64,000 nt of DNA from Mycobacteroides sp. CBMA 271 (GCF_009729205.1 NZ_VTHB01000009.1:186001-250000), one strand, 5' to 3'. Positions 26,466 through 35,940 are shown, numbered from the stretch's first letter. Notes: generated from the letters alone by a model not told the origin. Numbers and translations are program-made.

Positions 26466-26944
26466 TGACTGATTTCACACGACTTTCAAATGACTGGACC
26501 GCCTGGTCAAACTGGATGCGCATGAGCAACGTTTCGTTCTCGAGTGAAGACGGACATGACCCTGTGGGATTTATTTCTGATGACGGATCATTCTACTTGC
26601 GGCAAGAAGGTAACTGGTGGGTACTCGATGAGGCCAACGATCGTGCGCAGCGATATAACAACACGGCGAGTTTTTCTAACTTTGAGTTGGCTGAAAAGTA
26701 CTTAATTTGGCGATGGGCTTCAAACTTGACGCGCGCACCTGAACTAGGCCCGGAGCTATATGCGAGGGGTATGAACCCTGACATCGTTGTGGAGCCTACA
26801 GATAGCGAATGGCGCTTTGAACTGCAATCCAGCGGTGGAAAGGCATGTCTGAGCGAGCCCGACGCAACAGTATTTAGTTATCTCATGCTGACTCCGACAG
26901 ATCAGATTGAGCGGCGGGCGAATCAGGCGGTCTCGCGTCATTGA
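26465..26944 (+). CDS. Imm61-like immunity protein for the TNT toxin
   Basis: 159-residue acidic cytoplasmic protein beginning MTDFTRLSNDWTAWSNWMRM. Its layout (short beta strands with GFISDDGSFYLR and WWVLDEANDR, then ELAEKYLIWRW) recalls the Imm61/IFT group of TNT inhibitors, to which Rv3902c of the CpnT system belongs. It would protect the producing cell by binding the toxin tip. ATG 26465 shares one base with the toxin stop, which ensures coupled synthesis. GC content is clearly lower than in the flanking core genes. Family assignment is by pattern and context, not by search. Confidence 0.75.
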   Translation: MTDFTRLSNDWTAWSNWMRMSNVSFSSEDGHDPVGFISDDGSFYLRQEGNWWVLDEANDRAQRYNNTASFSNFELAEKYLIWRWASNLTRAPELGPELYARGMNPDIVVEPTDSEWRFELQSSGGKACLSEPDATVFSYLMLTPTDQIERRANQAVSRH

Positions 26945-26965
26945 CTAGGTGGGCCGTGTCGCCTG

Positions 26966-27279
26966 ATGCAAGCTGGACAAGCGGGGCAGCTCGGAAGATT
27001 CGGATACCCCGGCGGCGAATGGCTAGCATCCGAAGGAACCCCATTCGCTACGATCTCGTTGCCGCCGGAAAGTGCGCTTAAGCCATTTTTTGAATACGTT
27101 GTCAACGACCCGACGAAGCTGCCGTCCGGCTACCGCTTGGAACAGTCGCAAGCCCCTCCTGGTTCAACCAACCAGGAGGGGGACCCCAATACTGCATCAT
27201 CGCACCACCAGGGCAAGATGCGAACGTCAAAGAACTTGTTCGATCTGGTTTTCTAGCACAGATGGGTAGGCAGCGATGA
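26966..27279 (+). pseudogene. Orphan TNT toxin tip, frameshifted
   Basis: A headless second copy of the TNT catalytic tip. From ATG 26966 the frame reads LGRFGYPGGEWLASEGTPFA and continues in register with the intact toxin to about 27150. A one-base deletion between 27148 and 27160 then throws the WFNQPGGGPQY segment, with its key Gln, into another frame, which ends at TGA 27277-27279 overlapping the next ATG exactly as a complete toxin would. The plain frame ends at 27256. The fragment has no secretion domain. It resembles the orphan C-terminal modules of other polymorphic toxin loci, which can serve as a recombination reservoir. Confidence 0.75.
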
Positions 27280-27752
27280 CCGATTTCACACGGCTTTCAG
27301 CTGATTGGACCACCTGGTCAAACTGGATGCGCATGAGCAACGTGAGTGTGTCAGTCAGTAACCAGTACGAGGCTTACTTCAAATCTGACGATGACACCTT
27401 CTGCCTTCGAAAAAGCGGCGAATGGTGGATCATTGACCGAATCAATGATCGCGGCGAGCGGAACAATGACATCGGCAGCTTCTCCAATTTTGAACTGGCT
27501 GAAAGATTTCTTGTGTGGCGATGGACACGAACTGTTACGAATGCTCTAGAAATTGGGCCAGAACTCTATGCGCGAGGGATGAATCCTGATATTACAGTGC
27601 GCCCAACGGACAGCGAGTGGCGTGTTGAGCTGGAATCTAATGCCGGGAAAGCGCGTCTAGGCGAACCCAGCGCAACAATCTTCAGTTATGTAATGGCAAC
27701 GCCGACTAGTCAAATCGAGCAGCGGGCGAATCAGGTCGTTTCATCTCGTTAG
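27276..27752 (+). CDS. Second Imm61-like immunity protein
   Basis: 158 residues, clearly paralogous to the product of the gene at 26465 (shared MTDFTRLS, SNWMRMSNV, SFSNFELAE, GPELYARGMNPDI) but strongly diverged in the middle strands (VSVSNQYEAYFKSDDDTF versus SFSSEDGHDPVGFISDDG). Its ATG overlaps the stop of the frameshift-corrected orphan tip (ATGA), preserving the toxin-immunity arrangement. It is intact although its toxin tip is broken, as expected if it still protects against toxin variants made by related strains. GC content is low relative to neighbours. Confidence 0.75.
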   Translation: MTDFTRLSADWTTWSNWMRMSNVSVSVSNQYEAYFKSDDDTFCLRKSGEWWIIDRINDRGERNNDIGSFSNFELAERFLVWRWTRTVTNALEIGPELYARGMNPDITVRPTDSEWRVELESNAGKARLGEPSATIFSYVMATPTSQIEQRANQVVSSR

Positions 27753-27772
27753 TATGAGATCTGCGTAGATCA

Positions 27773-27925
27773 GACTACTTTGCCGGATACCTCGGAACTG
27801 GTTCGGATCCCAACGTCGCGGACACCGCATTCTCGGATTTCGCGGAGGCCTAAGCGCGGCTCAATCGCGAAGACCACCAGCGGTTGCTCGCTGCCTCCGA
27901 CGAGCAGTGGCTGCCGCCGACGTGA
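27773..27925 (+). pseudogene. Remnant of a DUF2252-family gene (C-terminal end)
   Basis: Translation gives DYFAGYLGTGSDPNVADTAF, SDFAEA, a stop (TAA 27851-27853), then ARLNREDHQRLLAASDEQWL and a second stop. The pattern matches the conserved C-terminus of DUF2252 proteins (YLG..., FA..YA..N..DH..L), with the TAA where a Tyr codon would be expected. Nothing upstream of 27770 continues the family, so only the last 50 or so codons survive. It probably marks the junction where the toxin cassette joined older sequence. Confidence 0.5.
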
Positions 27926-27987
27926 TGTCCTAATTTGTGGGGTACGCGACCTAGACGCCATTGCCCAGGTGGCGAACACTGAGAAGC

Positions 27988-28965
27988 GTGACGCGATCGG
28001 TAGTCATCCTGGGATTCCCGGGAGTGCAGGCCCTCGACTTGGTGGGTCCGTACGAGGTGTTCTCGAGCGCGTCGCTGTACTTGACCGGCGCACCCGGCTA
28101 CGACGTGTCGCTGGTGTCGAGCGACGGCGCCCCGGTGCCCACGGGGTCGGGCCTGGAATTGGTCACCCGCCGACTGCCCGATCCCGGTGAGGGATGTGAC
28201 ACCTTGCTCCTGCCCGGTGGCGTCGGGGTGCCCGCGGTGCAACAGGACGCCGCCCTCATGGACTGGATCCGCGCCACCGCACGGTCCGCGCGACGAGTGG
28301 TCAGCGTCTGCAACGGTGCGTTCCTGGCCGCCGGGGCCGGCCTACTCGACGGCTGCCGGGCCACCACGCATTGGGCTATGGCAGACAAGCTTGCGGCCGA
28401 ATTCCCCAGCGTCACTGTGGATCCCGACCCAATTTTCTTACGTAGCTCGGATTCGGTGTGGACCGCCGCTGGCGTGACGGCGGGTATCGACCTGGCGCTT
28501 GCGCTCGTCGAGGACGACCACGGCGTCGAGGTGGCGCAGACCGTCGCGCGCTGGCTCGTCCTATACCTGCGCCGTCCGGGCGGCCAGTCCCAATTCGCGG
28601 CGCCGGTGTGGACGCCACGGGCCAAGCGCATGCCGATCCGTGAGGTCCAGGAGGCCATCGAGACGCAGCCGGGGGCATCGCATCTGATCGGTGAGTTGGC
28701 GCGCCGGGCCGCCATGAGTCCGCGGCATTTCACTCGGGTATTCACTGCGGAGGTCGGCGAGGCGCCTTCGGTCTACGTGGAACGCATTCGATCCGAGGCC
28801 GCTCGCCGTCAGCTCGAAGAGTCCGATGACACCATGACGGCGATCGCCGACCGCTGCGGGTACGGATCCGCGGAATCCTTGCGCCGCAACTTCGTTCGCC
28901 GTATGGGTGTGTCCCCCGACCAGTACCGCAAGACCTTCCATCGAATCGAAAGGATTTCTTCATGA
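27988..28965 (+). CDS. GlxA-type transcriptional regulator (DJ-1/PfpI domain plus AraC HTH)
   Basis: 325 residues. The N-terminal half is a class I glutamine-amidotransferase/DJ-1-like domain (LGFPGVQALDLVGPYEVFSS, and a nucleophile-elbow Cys in VSVCNGAFLAAG). The C-terminal 100 residues are an AraC/XylS double helix-turn-helix (LARRAAMSPRHFTRVFTAEV, then AIADRCGYGSAESLRRNFVR). Start GTG 27988 follows a GAGAAG. Its stop overlaps the ATG of the next gene (ATGA), so regulator and DJ-1-family enzyme are coupled. This pairing is common in actinobacteria; the inducer is unknown. Confidence 0.88.
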   Translation: MTRSVVILGFPGVQALDLVGPYEVFSSASLYLTGAPGYDVSLVSSDGAPVPTGSGLELVTRRLPDPGEGCDTLLLPGGVGVPAVQQDAALMDWIRATARSARRVVSVCNGAFLAAGAGLLDGCRATTHWAMADKLAAEFPSVTVDPDPIFLRSSDSVWTAAGVTAGIDLALALVEDDHGVEVAQTVARWLVLYLRRPGGQSQFAAPVWTPRAKRMPIREVQEAIETQPGASHLIGELARRAAMSPRHFTRVFTAEVGEAPSVYVERIRSEAARRQLEESDDTMTAIADRCGYGSAESLRRNFVRRMGVSPDQYRKTFHRIERISS

Positions 28966-29720
28966 CCCAGATCGCGATCGTGCTGTACCCCAACTTCACT
29001 GCACTGGATTTCATTGGCCCCTACGAGGTGCTGCGCTTCATGCCCGACACCGAGATCCGATTCGTCTGGCGTGAGCCCGGGCCCATCACCGCCGATTCCG
29101 GGGTGCTGGTGATCGGTGCCACGCACTCGTTCGACGAGACGCCGTCCCCCGATGTCGTGCTGGTGCCCGGCGGGCCCGGAACCACATCGGCCGCCCGCGA
29201 CGAGAAGCTGCTGCAGTGGCTGCGCACGGTGCAACCGGACTGGACGACGTCGGTGTGCAGCGGGTCGGTGGTACTGGCGGCGGCGGGCCTGCTCACGGGG
29301 CGCCGGGCGACCTCGCATTGGTCCACGCTGTCCACGCTCCGAGCTTTCGGGGTCACTCCGGTCGGTGACGAGCGCGTCGTGCACGCCGATGACGGTGTGG
29401 TGACTGCGGCCGGCGTCTCCGCAGGTATCGACCTGGGCCTCTGGCTGGCCGGCCAGATCGCTGGGGAGGCGCGGGCCAAGGCCATTCAGCTGAGTATCGA
29501 GTACGACCCGCAGCCACCCTTCGATTCCGGGCACATGTCCAAGGCCAGCGCGGCTACCAAGGCCGAGGCGACCGTTGCGCTGGGCAAGGACCTGCTGAAG
29601 CCCGCGGTGATCACCGATGGCGCACTGCTGTTGTGGGGTCGTGCGCTCGAAGCGGTGCGTGCACGGACGGTTGGCCGCCGTTCGCTTCGTCTCGGTCAAG
29701 CTTCTGGACGCCGACCCTGA
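28962..29720 (+). CDS. DJ-1/PfpI family protein, isonitrile hydratase-like
   Basis: 252 residues, single DJ-1/PfpI domain: TALDFIGPYEVLRFM at the N-terminus, VLVPGGPGT, and the nucleophile elbow TSVCSGSVVLAAAG with a catalytic-type Cys near residue 90. The arrangement resembles isocyanide (isonitrile) hydratases, which convert isocyanides to N-formamides, but many family members have other or no known activities. The C-terminal 60 residues are a helical extension beyond the usual domain. The gene overlaps the upstream GlxA regulator by 4 nt and is presumably its target or partner. Confidence 0.75.
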   Translation: MTQIAIVLYPNFTALDFIGPYEVLRFMPDTEIRFVWREPGPITADSGVLVIGATHSFDETPSPDVVLVPGGPGTTSAARDEKLLQWLRTVQPDWTTSVCSGSVVLAAAGLLTGRRATSHWSTLSTLRAFGVTPVGDERVVHADDGVVTAAGVSAGIDLGLWLAGQIAGEARAKAIQLSIEYDPQPPFDSGHMSKASAATKAEATVALGKDLLKPAVITDGALLLWGRALEAVRARTVGRRSLRLGQASGRRP

Positions 29721-29786
29721 CCAGGCGGCCGGAAGGCAGAGCGACTACCTTCTTGTAGAGCCCGCTCAACCTCAGAAGGGATGCCT

Positions 29787-31064
<1,278 letters not shown>

Positions 31065-31087
31065 CCTGGTGCATCTGACAGTGTGAC

Positions 31088-31126
31088 GCAAATCTGTTTG
31101 CATCGCTAACAGTTGTAGTTTCACAA
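31088..31126. promoter_or_regulatory. Inverted repeats upstream of MFS/marR operon
   Basis: Two short inverted repeats lie in the 69-bp gap before the MFS gene: GCAAA-TCTG-TTTGC (31088-31101) and TTGT-AGTTTC-ACAA (31113-31126). The second is 7 nt from the GTG start. MarR proteins bind imperfect palindromes of this size next to their own operon promoters, so either may be an operator for the regulator encoded downstream. Confidence 0.4.
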
Positions 31127-31133
31127 TGGTTGC

Positions 31134-32546
31134 GTGGAAGCGACCGTTGGTGCTTTGAGTGAGCGCCGCAAGATCATCATCCTGGGGTCTTGCTGCCTGA
31201 GTCTGCTCATCGTGTCGATGGACTCCACCATCGTGAACGTGGCACTGCCGACCATTCGGGCGGACTTCGGTGCCAGCACCTCGCAGCTGCAATGGGTCAT
31301 CGATATCTACACCCTGGGACTGGCGTCCCTGCTCATGCTGTCGGGGGCCGCGGGGGACCGGCTGGGGCGCCGGAAGGTGTTCCACGTCGGACTCTCGATT
31401 TTCGCGATGGGCTCGCTGCTGTGCAGCGTGGCGCCCACCATCGGGTTGCTCATCGCCGCGCGCCTGCTGCAGGCCGTGGGCGGCTCCATGCTGAATCCTG
31501 TTGCACTGTCGATTATTTCGCAGGTGTTCACCGGCCGCGTGGAACGTGCCAGGGCACTGGGCTTCTGGGGCGCGGTGGTGGGAATATCGATGGCCCTGGG
31601 TCCGATCATGGGCGGTCTGCTGATCGAATGGGTGGGCTGGCGGGCCGTCTTCTGGATCAACCTTCCGGTGTGCGCGCTCGCGTTCGTGCTGACGGCGATC
31701 TTCGTACCGGAGAGCAAGTCGGCAACCATGCGCGATATCGACCCGGTGGGACAGGCACTCGCGGTGCTGTTCCTGTTCGGCATCGTGTTTACCCTCATCG
31801 AGGGCCCCACGCTGGGCTGGGCGACGCCCATGCTGATCGGCGTGCTGGTCGCCGCGTTGGCGGCGTTCGTGGTGTTCCTCCGGTACGAATCCCGGCGCCG
31901 TCACCCCTTCATCGACCTGCGCTTCTTCCGCAGCGTCCCGTTCGCATCGGCCACTTTGACGGCGATATGTGCGTGCGTGGCCTGGAGCGCATTCCTGTTC
32001 ACCATGTCGTTGTATCTACAGGGTGAGCGTCACTTCTCGGCCATGCACACCGGGCTCATCTATCTTCCGATTGCCATTGGGGCACTGGTGTTCTCACCCA
32101 TCTCGGGCCGCATGGTGGGCCGGTTCGGGGCGAGGCCGTCGCTATTGGTGGCGGGTGCTCTATTCTTCACCGCCTCGCTGCTCCTGACGAGGGTCTCGGC
32201 GACGACCCCCGTATGGGAACTCCTCGTGACCTTCGCCATTTTCGGTGCCGGGTTCGCCATGGTGAATGCGCCGATTACGAATGCCGCCGTCAGCGGGATG
32301 CCGCTGGACCGAGCCGGCGCGGCCTCGGCGGTCACTTCCACGAGTCGCCAGGTCGGGGTGAGCGTCGGTGTGGCGCTGTGCGGTTCGATCGGCGCGCCTG
32401 CGCTGTGGTTCATGTGTGCGGGGCTCGGACTGGCCATCGCTACGCTCGGTATCGTGTCCACTTCTCGGGCGGCGGTGCGGTCCGCCCAAAGACTAGCGCC
32501 GCTTATCGAAGGCACCTCAAGGCGAGAGGTGTCTCGTGTCGGATAG
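31134..32546 (+). CDS. DHA2-family MFS drug transporter (EmrB/QacA type)
   Basis: 470 residues, about 14 hydrophobic segments. Signatures of drug:H+ antiporter family 2 are present: SMDSTIVNVALPTIRADFGA in helix 1, GAAGDRLGRRKVFHVGL in loop 2-3 and a helix-5 motif GPIMGGLLIEWVGWRAVF. It should export cationic or amphipathic compounds using the proton gradient. Start is GTG 31134 with no clear ribosome site, possibly a leaderless message. It overlaps the downstream marR gene by 11 nt, so pump and regulator are one operon. Confidence 0.88.
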   Translation: MEATVGALSERRKIIILGSCCLSLLIVSMDSTIVNVALPTIRADFGASTSQLQWVIDIYTLGLASLLMLSGAAGDRLGRRKVFHVGLSIFAMGSLLCSVAPTIGLLIAARLLQAVGGSMLNPVALSIISQVFTGRVERARALGFWGAVVGISMALGPIMGGLLIEWVGWRAVFWINLPVCALAFVLTAIFVPESKSATMRDIDPVGQALAVLFLFGIVFTLIEGPTLGWATPMLIGVLVAALAAFVVFLRYESRRRHPFIDLRFFRSVPFASATLTAICACVAWSAFLFTMSLYLQGERHFSAMHTGLIYLPIAIGALVFSPISGRMVGRFGARPSLLVAGALFFTASLLLTRVSATTPVWELLVTFAIFGAGFAMVNAPITNAAVSGMPLDRAGAASAVTSTSRQVGVSVGVALCGSIGAPALWFMCAGLGLAIATLGIVSTSRAAVRSAQRLAPLIEGTSRREVSRVG

Positions 32547-32976
32547 GCCTCTCGCGGACGAGGTGTGGCGCGCCATGGCAAGCCTGGTGCTCGACAACCG
32601 TGACGGCTGGCGAAGGACGGTCGTAGAAAAGACCGGGCTGCCCTTCACTCGGGTGCGCATCCTGAGAAGACTTGAGCGGCAGTCCATGACGATGAAAGCG
32701 ATCGCCGAGGCCACGGCGCTGGACGCCCCGGCAGCCACCGTCGCGGTGAGCGATCTGGAACGCCGGGGGTTGGTGGTACGCCGCGTCGACCCCGACAATC
32801 GACGGTGCAAACAGGTGTCACTGACCGATGACGGCCGGCGGCTGATGGCGGCGATCGCCGAACTCGACGATCCGGCGCCCGCGGCACTTGCCGCGCTCGA
32901 TGAAGCGGACCTGAGATCTCTACGCGGGATTCTGCAGAAAGTGGCGGGGGCCGAGGAAGTCTCGGAGGGTACCTAG
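32536..32976 (+). CDS. MarR-family transcriptional regulator
   Basis: 146 residues with a winged-helix core: TRVRILRRLERQSMTMKAIA, EATALDAPAATVAVSDLERR and the wing GLVVRRVDPDNRRCKQVSLT followed by DDGRRLM. The layout is typical of MarR proteins that repress multidrug pumps. Translation starts at GTG 32536, 11 nt inside the MFS gene. It most likely represses its own operon through the inverted repeats upstream of the MFS gene; no ligand can be inferred. Confidence 0.85.
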   Translation: MSDRPLADEVWRAMASLVLDNRDGWRRTVVEKTGLPFTRVRILRRLERQSMTMKAIAEATALDAPAATVAVSDLERRGLVVRRVDPDNRRCKQVSLTDDGRRLMAAIAELDDPAPAALAALDEADLRSLRGILQKVAGAEEVSEGT

Positions 32977-33083
32977 CGCCTCGATCGGGCCTGCCACGGC
33001 ATGATCGTAAATCGTCGTCGCCGACGGAAGCCAGGCCAAGACCTGGTCATCAGGGTGTAGCCGAAGCGTGTCGTGCCTGCCGA

Positions 33084-34595
33084 TTATCCGCGGTCAGTGG
33101 GTGAGAAACCTGTCGCTTGGACGGATCGGCGCGTCTCCAGCACTGCCATGGCGGCGTGGTAGCCGCCGAGCCCCGAGACGCCGCCGCCTCGGCGGGATCC
33201 CGAGCCGCACAGCAGGATCCGCTCGTGATCCGTTGCCACGCCCCAACGCCGGGCGGGTGTGTCCAGGGGCTCGTCGTCTTCGGCGAATGGCCAGTGCAGC
33301 CCGCCGTGGAAGATGTTGCCTGCCGTCATCCCGAGGGCATCCTCTATGTCGGCGGTGGTCTTCGTCTCGATGCACGGGCGACCCTGCGAGTCGGTGGCCA
33401 ATACGTCGGTGATGGGCTCGGCCAGTACGGAATTCAGCGATGCCAGCACCGCGTCCTGCAGCTGTTCGCGGGTGGCCGGTAGCCCGTGCGGGGTGTGCAA
33501 CCCGAACACCGTCAGCGTCTGGGCGCCGGACGCGCGCAGCTCCGGCGACAGAATGCTGGGGTCGGCCAGGGAATGACAGTAGATCTCGCAGGGCAGAGGG
33601 TCCGGGATCTGCCCAAGCGAGGCCTGTCGATAGGCATTCTCCAGCTGGGTGTAGGTCTCGTTGATGTGGAAAGTGCCACCGAAAGCCTGCTCCGGCGTGA
33701 CATTTTCGTCCCTTAGGCGGGGGAGGCGGTTGAGCAGCAGGTTGACCTTGACCTGTGCGCCCGGCTGGCCACTCGGTGGATTCTCGCCGAGTAGCCGGGC
33801 CAGTACCGCAGGCGTCACACCACTGAGAATGTGCGTGCCCACGGCGAAGCGCTCTTCGTCGCCGATCCGGTAACGCACCTCGCCGTCGGGGTTGATGGCG
33901 AGAACCTCTGCACCGGTGCGTAATTCGACGCCGTGCCGACGGGCGGAGGATTCCAAGGATCCGGTGACGGTGCCCATGCCGCCGATAGGGACGTCCCACG
34001 GATTCAGTTGGTGATACAGGAAGCAGATGTTCTGCTGCAGCGACGGCTCGTCGGCGCTGGCGAAGGTGCCGATGAGCGCGTCCGTGAGCAGGACCCCGCG
34101 TTGAAGATCGTCGGGGGTGGCCGCGCGGATCACCTCGCCGATGGGTGTCTCGATCAGCTCGGTCCAGGCGCCGGTGCGCAACTGGCTGCGGGTGGGCAGC
34201 GGGGCCAGCATCGAGTCCCATACCGCGCCCGTAACGGAGGCGCACAACGCCCCGAAGTCGGCGAAATCATCTGTGCGGGCAAGGAACCCCGAGCGACCGC
34301 CGTCATGGGGGTCCGGCGTGTAGGACGCATACGTGCGTCGCACTAGCTGCACCGAAAGGTCCAGGTCGTCGATGATCTGCCGCGGAAGCAGGCTCACCAG
34401 ATAGGAATACCGCGACAGCCGGGCGTCGACGCCCTCGAACGCGGGCGCCGAAATCGCTGCCCCACCGAGCACGTCGAGCCGCTCCAGCAGCAGCACTCGT
34501 TGGCCCGCGCGGGCCAGGTATGCGGCGGCGGTCAAGGCATTGTGCCCGCCGCCGACGATGACGGCGTCGTATCGGTCTGCTCCTGTGGCGATCAT
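33084..34595 (-). CDS. Phytoene dehydrogenase-like FAD oxidoreductase (Rv3829c-like)
   Basis: 503 residues from ATG 34595. N-terminal FAD-binding motif DAVIVGGGHNALTAAAYLAR, with LERLDVLGGAAIS. The C-terminal CrtI-type FAD motif is seen in NIFHGGLHWPFAEDDEP and CGSGSRRGGGVSGLGGYHAA. These match the large pyridine nucleotide-disulfide/CrtI-like family including M. tuberculosis Rv3829c. No carotenoid genes are nearby, so it is unlikely to be a phytoene desaturase in the strict sense; substrate unknown. A longer frame to 34721 contains Arg/Ser-rich out-of-character sequence and is not used. Confidence 0.8.
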   Translation of the reverse strand: MIATGADRYDAVIVGGGHNALTAAAYLARAGQRVLLLERLDVLGGAAISAPAFEGVDARLSRYSYLVSLLPRQIIDDLDLSVQLVRRTYASYTPDPHDGGRSGFLARTDDFADFGALCASVTGAVWDSMLAPLPTRSQLRTGAWTELIETPIGEVIRAATPDDLQRGVLLTDALIGTFASADEPSLQQNICFLYHQLNPWDVPIGGMGTVTGSLESSARRHGVELRTGAEVLAINPDGEVRYRIGDEERFAVGTHILSGVTPAVLARLLGENPPSGQPGAQVKVNLLLNRLPRLRDENVTPEQAFGGTFHINETYTQLENAYRQASLGQIPDPLPCEIYCHSLADPSILSPELRASGAQTLTVFGLHTPHGLPATREQLQDAVLASLNSVLAEPITDVLATDSQGRPCIETKTTADIEDALGMTAGNIFHGGLHWPFAEDDEPLDTPARRWGVATDHERILLCGSGSRRGGGVSGLGGYHAAMAVLETRRSVQATGFSPTDRG

Positions 34596-34620
34596 GTACG
34601 GACTGTACGACGTAACGGCG

Positions 34621-35940
34621 TCAGGCGATGACCAACAGCGCGGCCTCGAATTCGGAGCAGAACCAATCCACGTCCGACAGCGAGAAGACCAGTGGCGGTC
34701 TGATCTTGAGCACGTTGCCATCCTGCCCGCACACCGAGATGAGAACCCGCCGGTCGCGCAGCGCGTTCACGATACGTCGTGCGCCGTCACGATCCGGTGT
34801 GCGGGATTCTGGGTCTGTGACCATCTCGACTGCCGTGTACAGGCCGGCGCCGCGGATATCGCCCAGATTGATGTGACGCGAAGCGAGAGCGCGCAGTTCG
34901 GTGCGCAGCGCGTCACCGACCTCGGCGGCGTGGAGTTGGAGCTTCTCGTCCTCGATGACGTCGAGTACCGCTGAGGCTGCTGCCATGGACACGGGATTAC
35001 CGCCAAAGGTGTTGAAATACGGCACTTCCCGAGAGAAGGGTGCGAGCACCTCGGAAGTGGCCGCCATCGCCGCCACCGGGATTCCGTTGGCCATGGGCTT
35101 GCCCATGGTGACCAGATCGGGCACCACGTCGTGGCGCGCGAACCCCCACATCGCCTCCCCGGTGCGCGCGAATCCGGGCTGTACCTCGTCGGCGATGAGA
35201 ACGCCACCGGCCGCGTGCACCACATCGACGGTGGGCTTCAACACCGAGGCATCGGTGTAGATGCCATCGGAGGAAAAGATGGTATCCACCACCAGGCAGC
35301 TGAATCCGTAACCTTCGGAGCGTAATTCGTCGATCGCTCGGGATACGTCGGCGGCGAAGGTGGCGGCCAGATCGCCCTGAGACACCCGATAGCTGTCGGG
35401 TGCCGGCACGGTCCGCACGTGCGGACCGACCGAATCTCCGCCGAGCGAGGGAGAGATGGCGGTGACCGCGGCCGTATTACCGTGGTATGCATCGCTGGTT
35501 ACGATGATTCCTGTTGCCCCGGTGTACATCTGAGCCACCCGAAGAGCGAGGTCGTTGGCCTCCGATCCCGTGCATGCGTACATCATCTGGTCGATTGCAG
35601 CGGGCATCGTGGCGAGCAGTCGTTCGGAGTAGTCGACGATGCCCTCATGGAGGTAGCGGGTATGTGTGTTGAGGGCCGACATCTGCCGGGTTACCGCGTC
35701 GATGACGTGTGGGTGACAGTGGCCGACGCTGGCCACGTTGTTGTACGCGTCCAGGTAGCGATTGCCCTCGGCGTCGAATAGGTGGCTGCCCTGCCCGCGC
35801 ACGAGATGTACTGGCCGTTCGTAGAAGAGCCGGTAGGACGGGCCCAGTACCTGTTCTCGCGCGGAGATGAGAGCCTGGGTGGCCGGGTCCTCCTGCTGTC
35901 CGGAGTAGCTGTTCGAGTCCATGATGTTGGAAAAGCTCAT
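34621..35940 (-). CDS. Class III PLP enzyme, phospho-lyase-like aminotransferase
   Basis: 439 residues. Class III aminotransferase fold with the Schiff-base Lys in LVTMGKPMANGIPVAA. The N-terminal half is strikingly like human ETNPPL/PHYKPL, the O-phosphoethanolamine and 5-phosphohydroxylysine phospho-lyases: GPSYRLFYERPVHLVRGQG, YLDAYNNVASVGHCHP, LNTHTRYLHEGIVDYSERL and TGSEANDLALR. It may therefore be an ammonia- and phosphate-eliminating lyase. The kinase across the divergent promoter would supply a phosphorylated substrate. Its ATG overlaps the stop of the upstream APC permease (ATGA), so uptake and catabolism are coupled. An alternative start is ATG 35922. Confidence 0.8.
   Translation of the reverse strand: MSFSNIMDSNSYSGQQEDPATQALISAREQVLGPSYRLFYERPVHLVRGQGSHLFDAEGNRYLDAYNNVASVGHCHPHVIDAVTRQMSALNTHTRYLHEGIVDYSERLLATMPAAIDQMMYACTGSEANDLALRVAQMYTGATGIIVTSDAYHGNTAAVTAISPSLGGDSVGPHVRTVPAPDSYRVSQGDLAATFAADVSRAIDELRSEGYGFSCLVVDTIFSSDGIYTDASVLKPTVDVVHAAGGVLIADEVQPGFARTGEAMWGFARHDVVPDLVTMGKPMANGIPVAAMAATSEVLAPFSREVPYFNTFGGNPVSMAAASAVLDVIEDEKLQLHAAEVGDALRTELRALASRHINLGDIRGAGLYTAVEMVTDPESRTPDRDGARRIVNALRDRRVLISVCGQDGNVLKIRPPLVFSLSDVDWFCSEFEAALLVIA

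Larger units (their letters stand above)
26184..27752 (+). repeat. Tandem duplication of toxin-tip plus immunity cassette
   Basis: Two direct copies of a roughly 760-bp cassette: 26184-26944 and 26996-27752. Both begin at the AGATTCGGATA of the TNT domain and run through the immunity gene. Stretches such as the immunity gene start (26465-26530 against 27276-27341) are near-identical, while the middles of both genes have diverged, so the duplication is old or was made by importing an allele. Confidence 0.8.

Noticed and set aside
33084..34595. Carotenoid phytoene desaturase (CrtI) as a specific call for the flavoprotein
   Set aside because: The CrtI-like FAD motifs are present, but no crtB/crtE-type partners lie nearby, and related mycobacterial proteins are not carotenoid enzymes.
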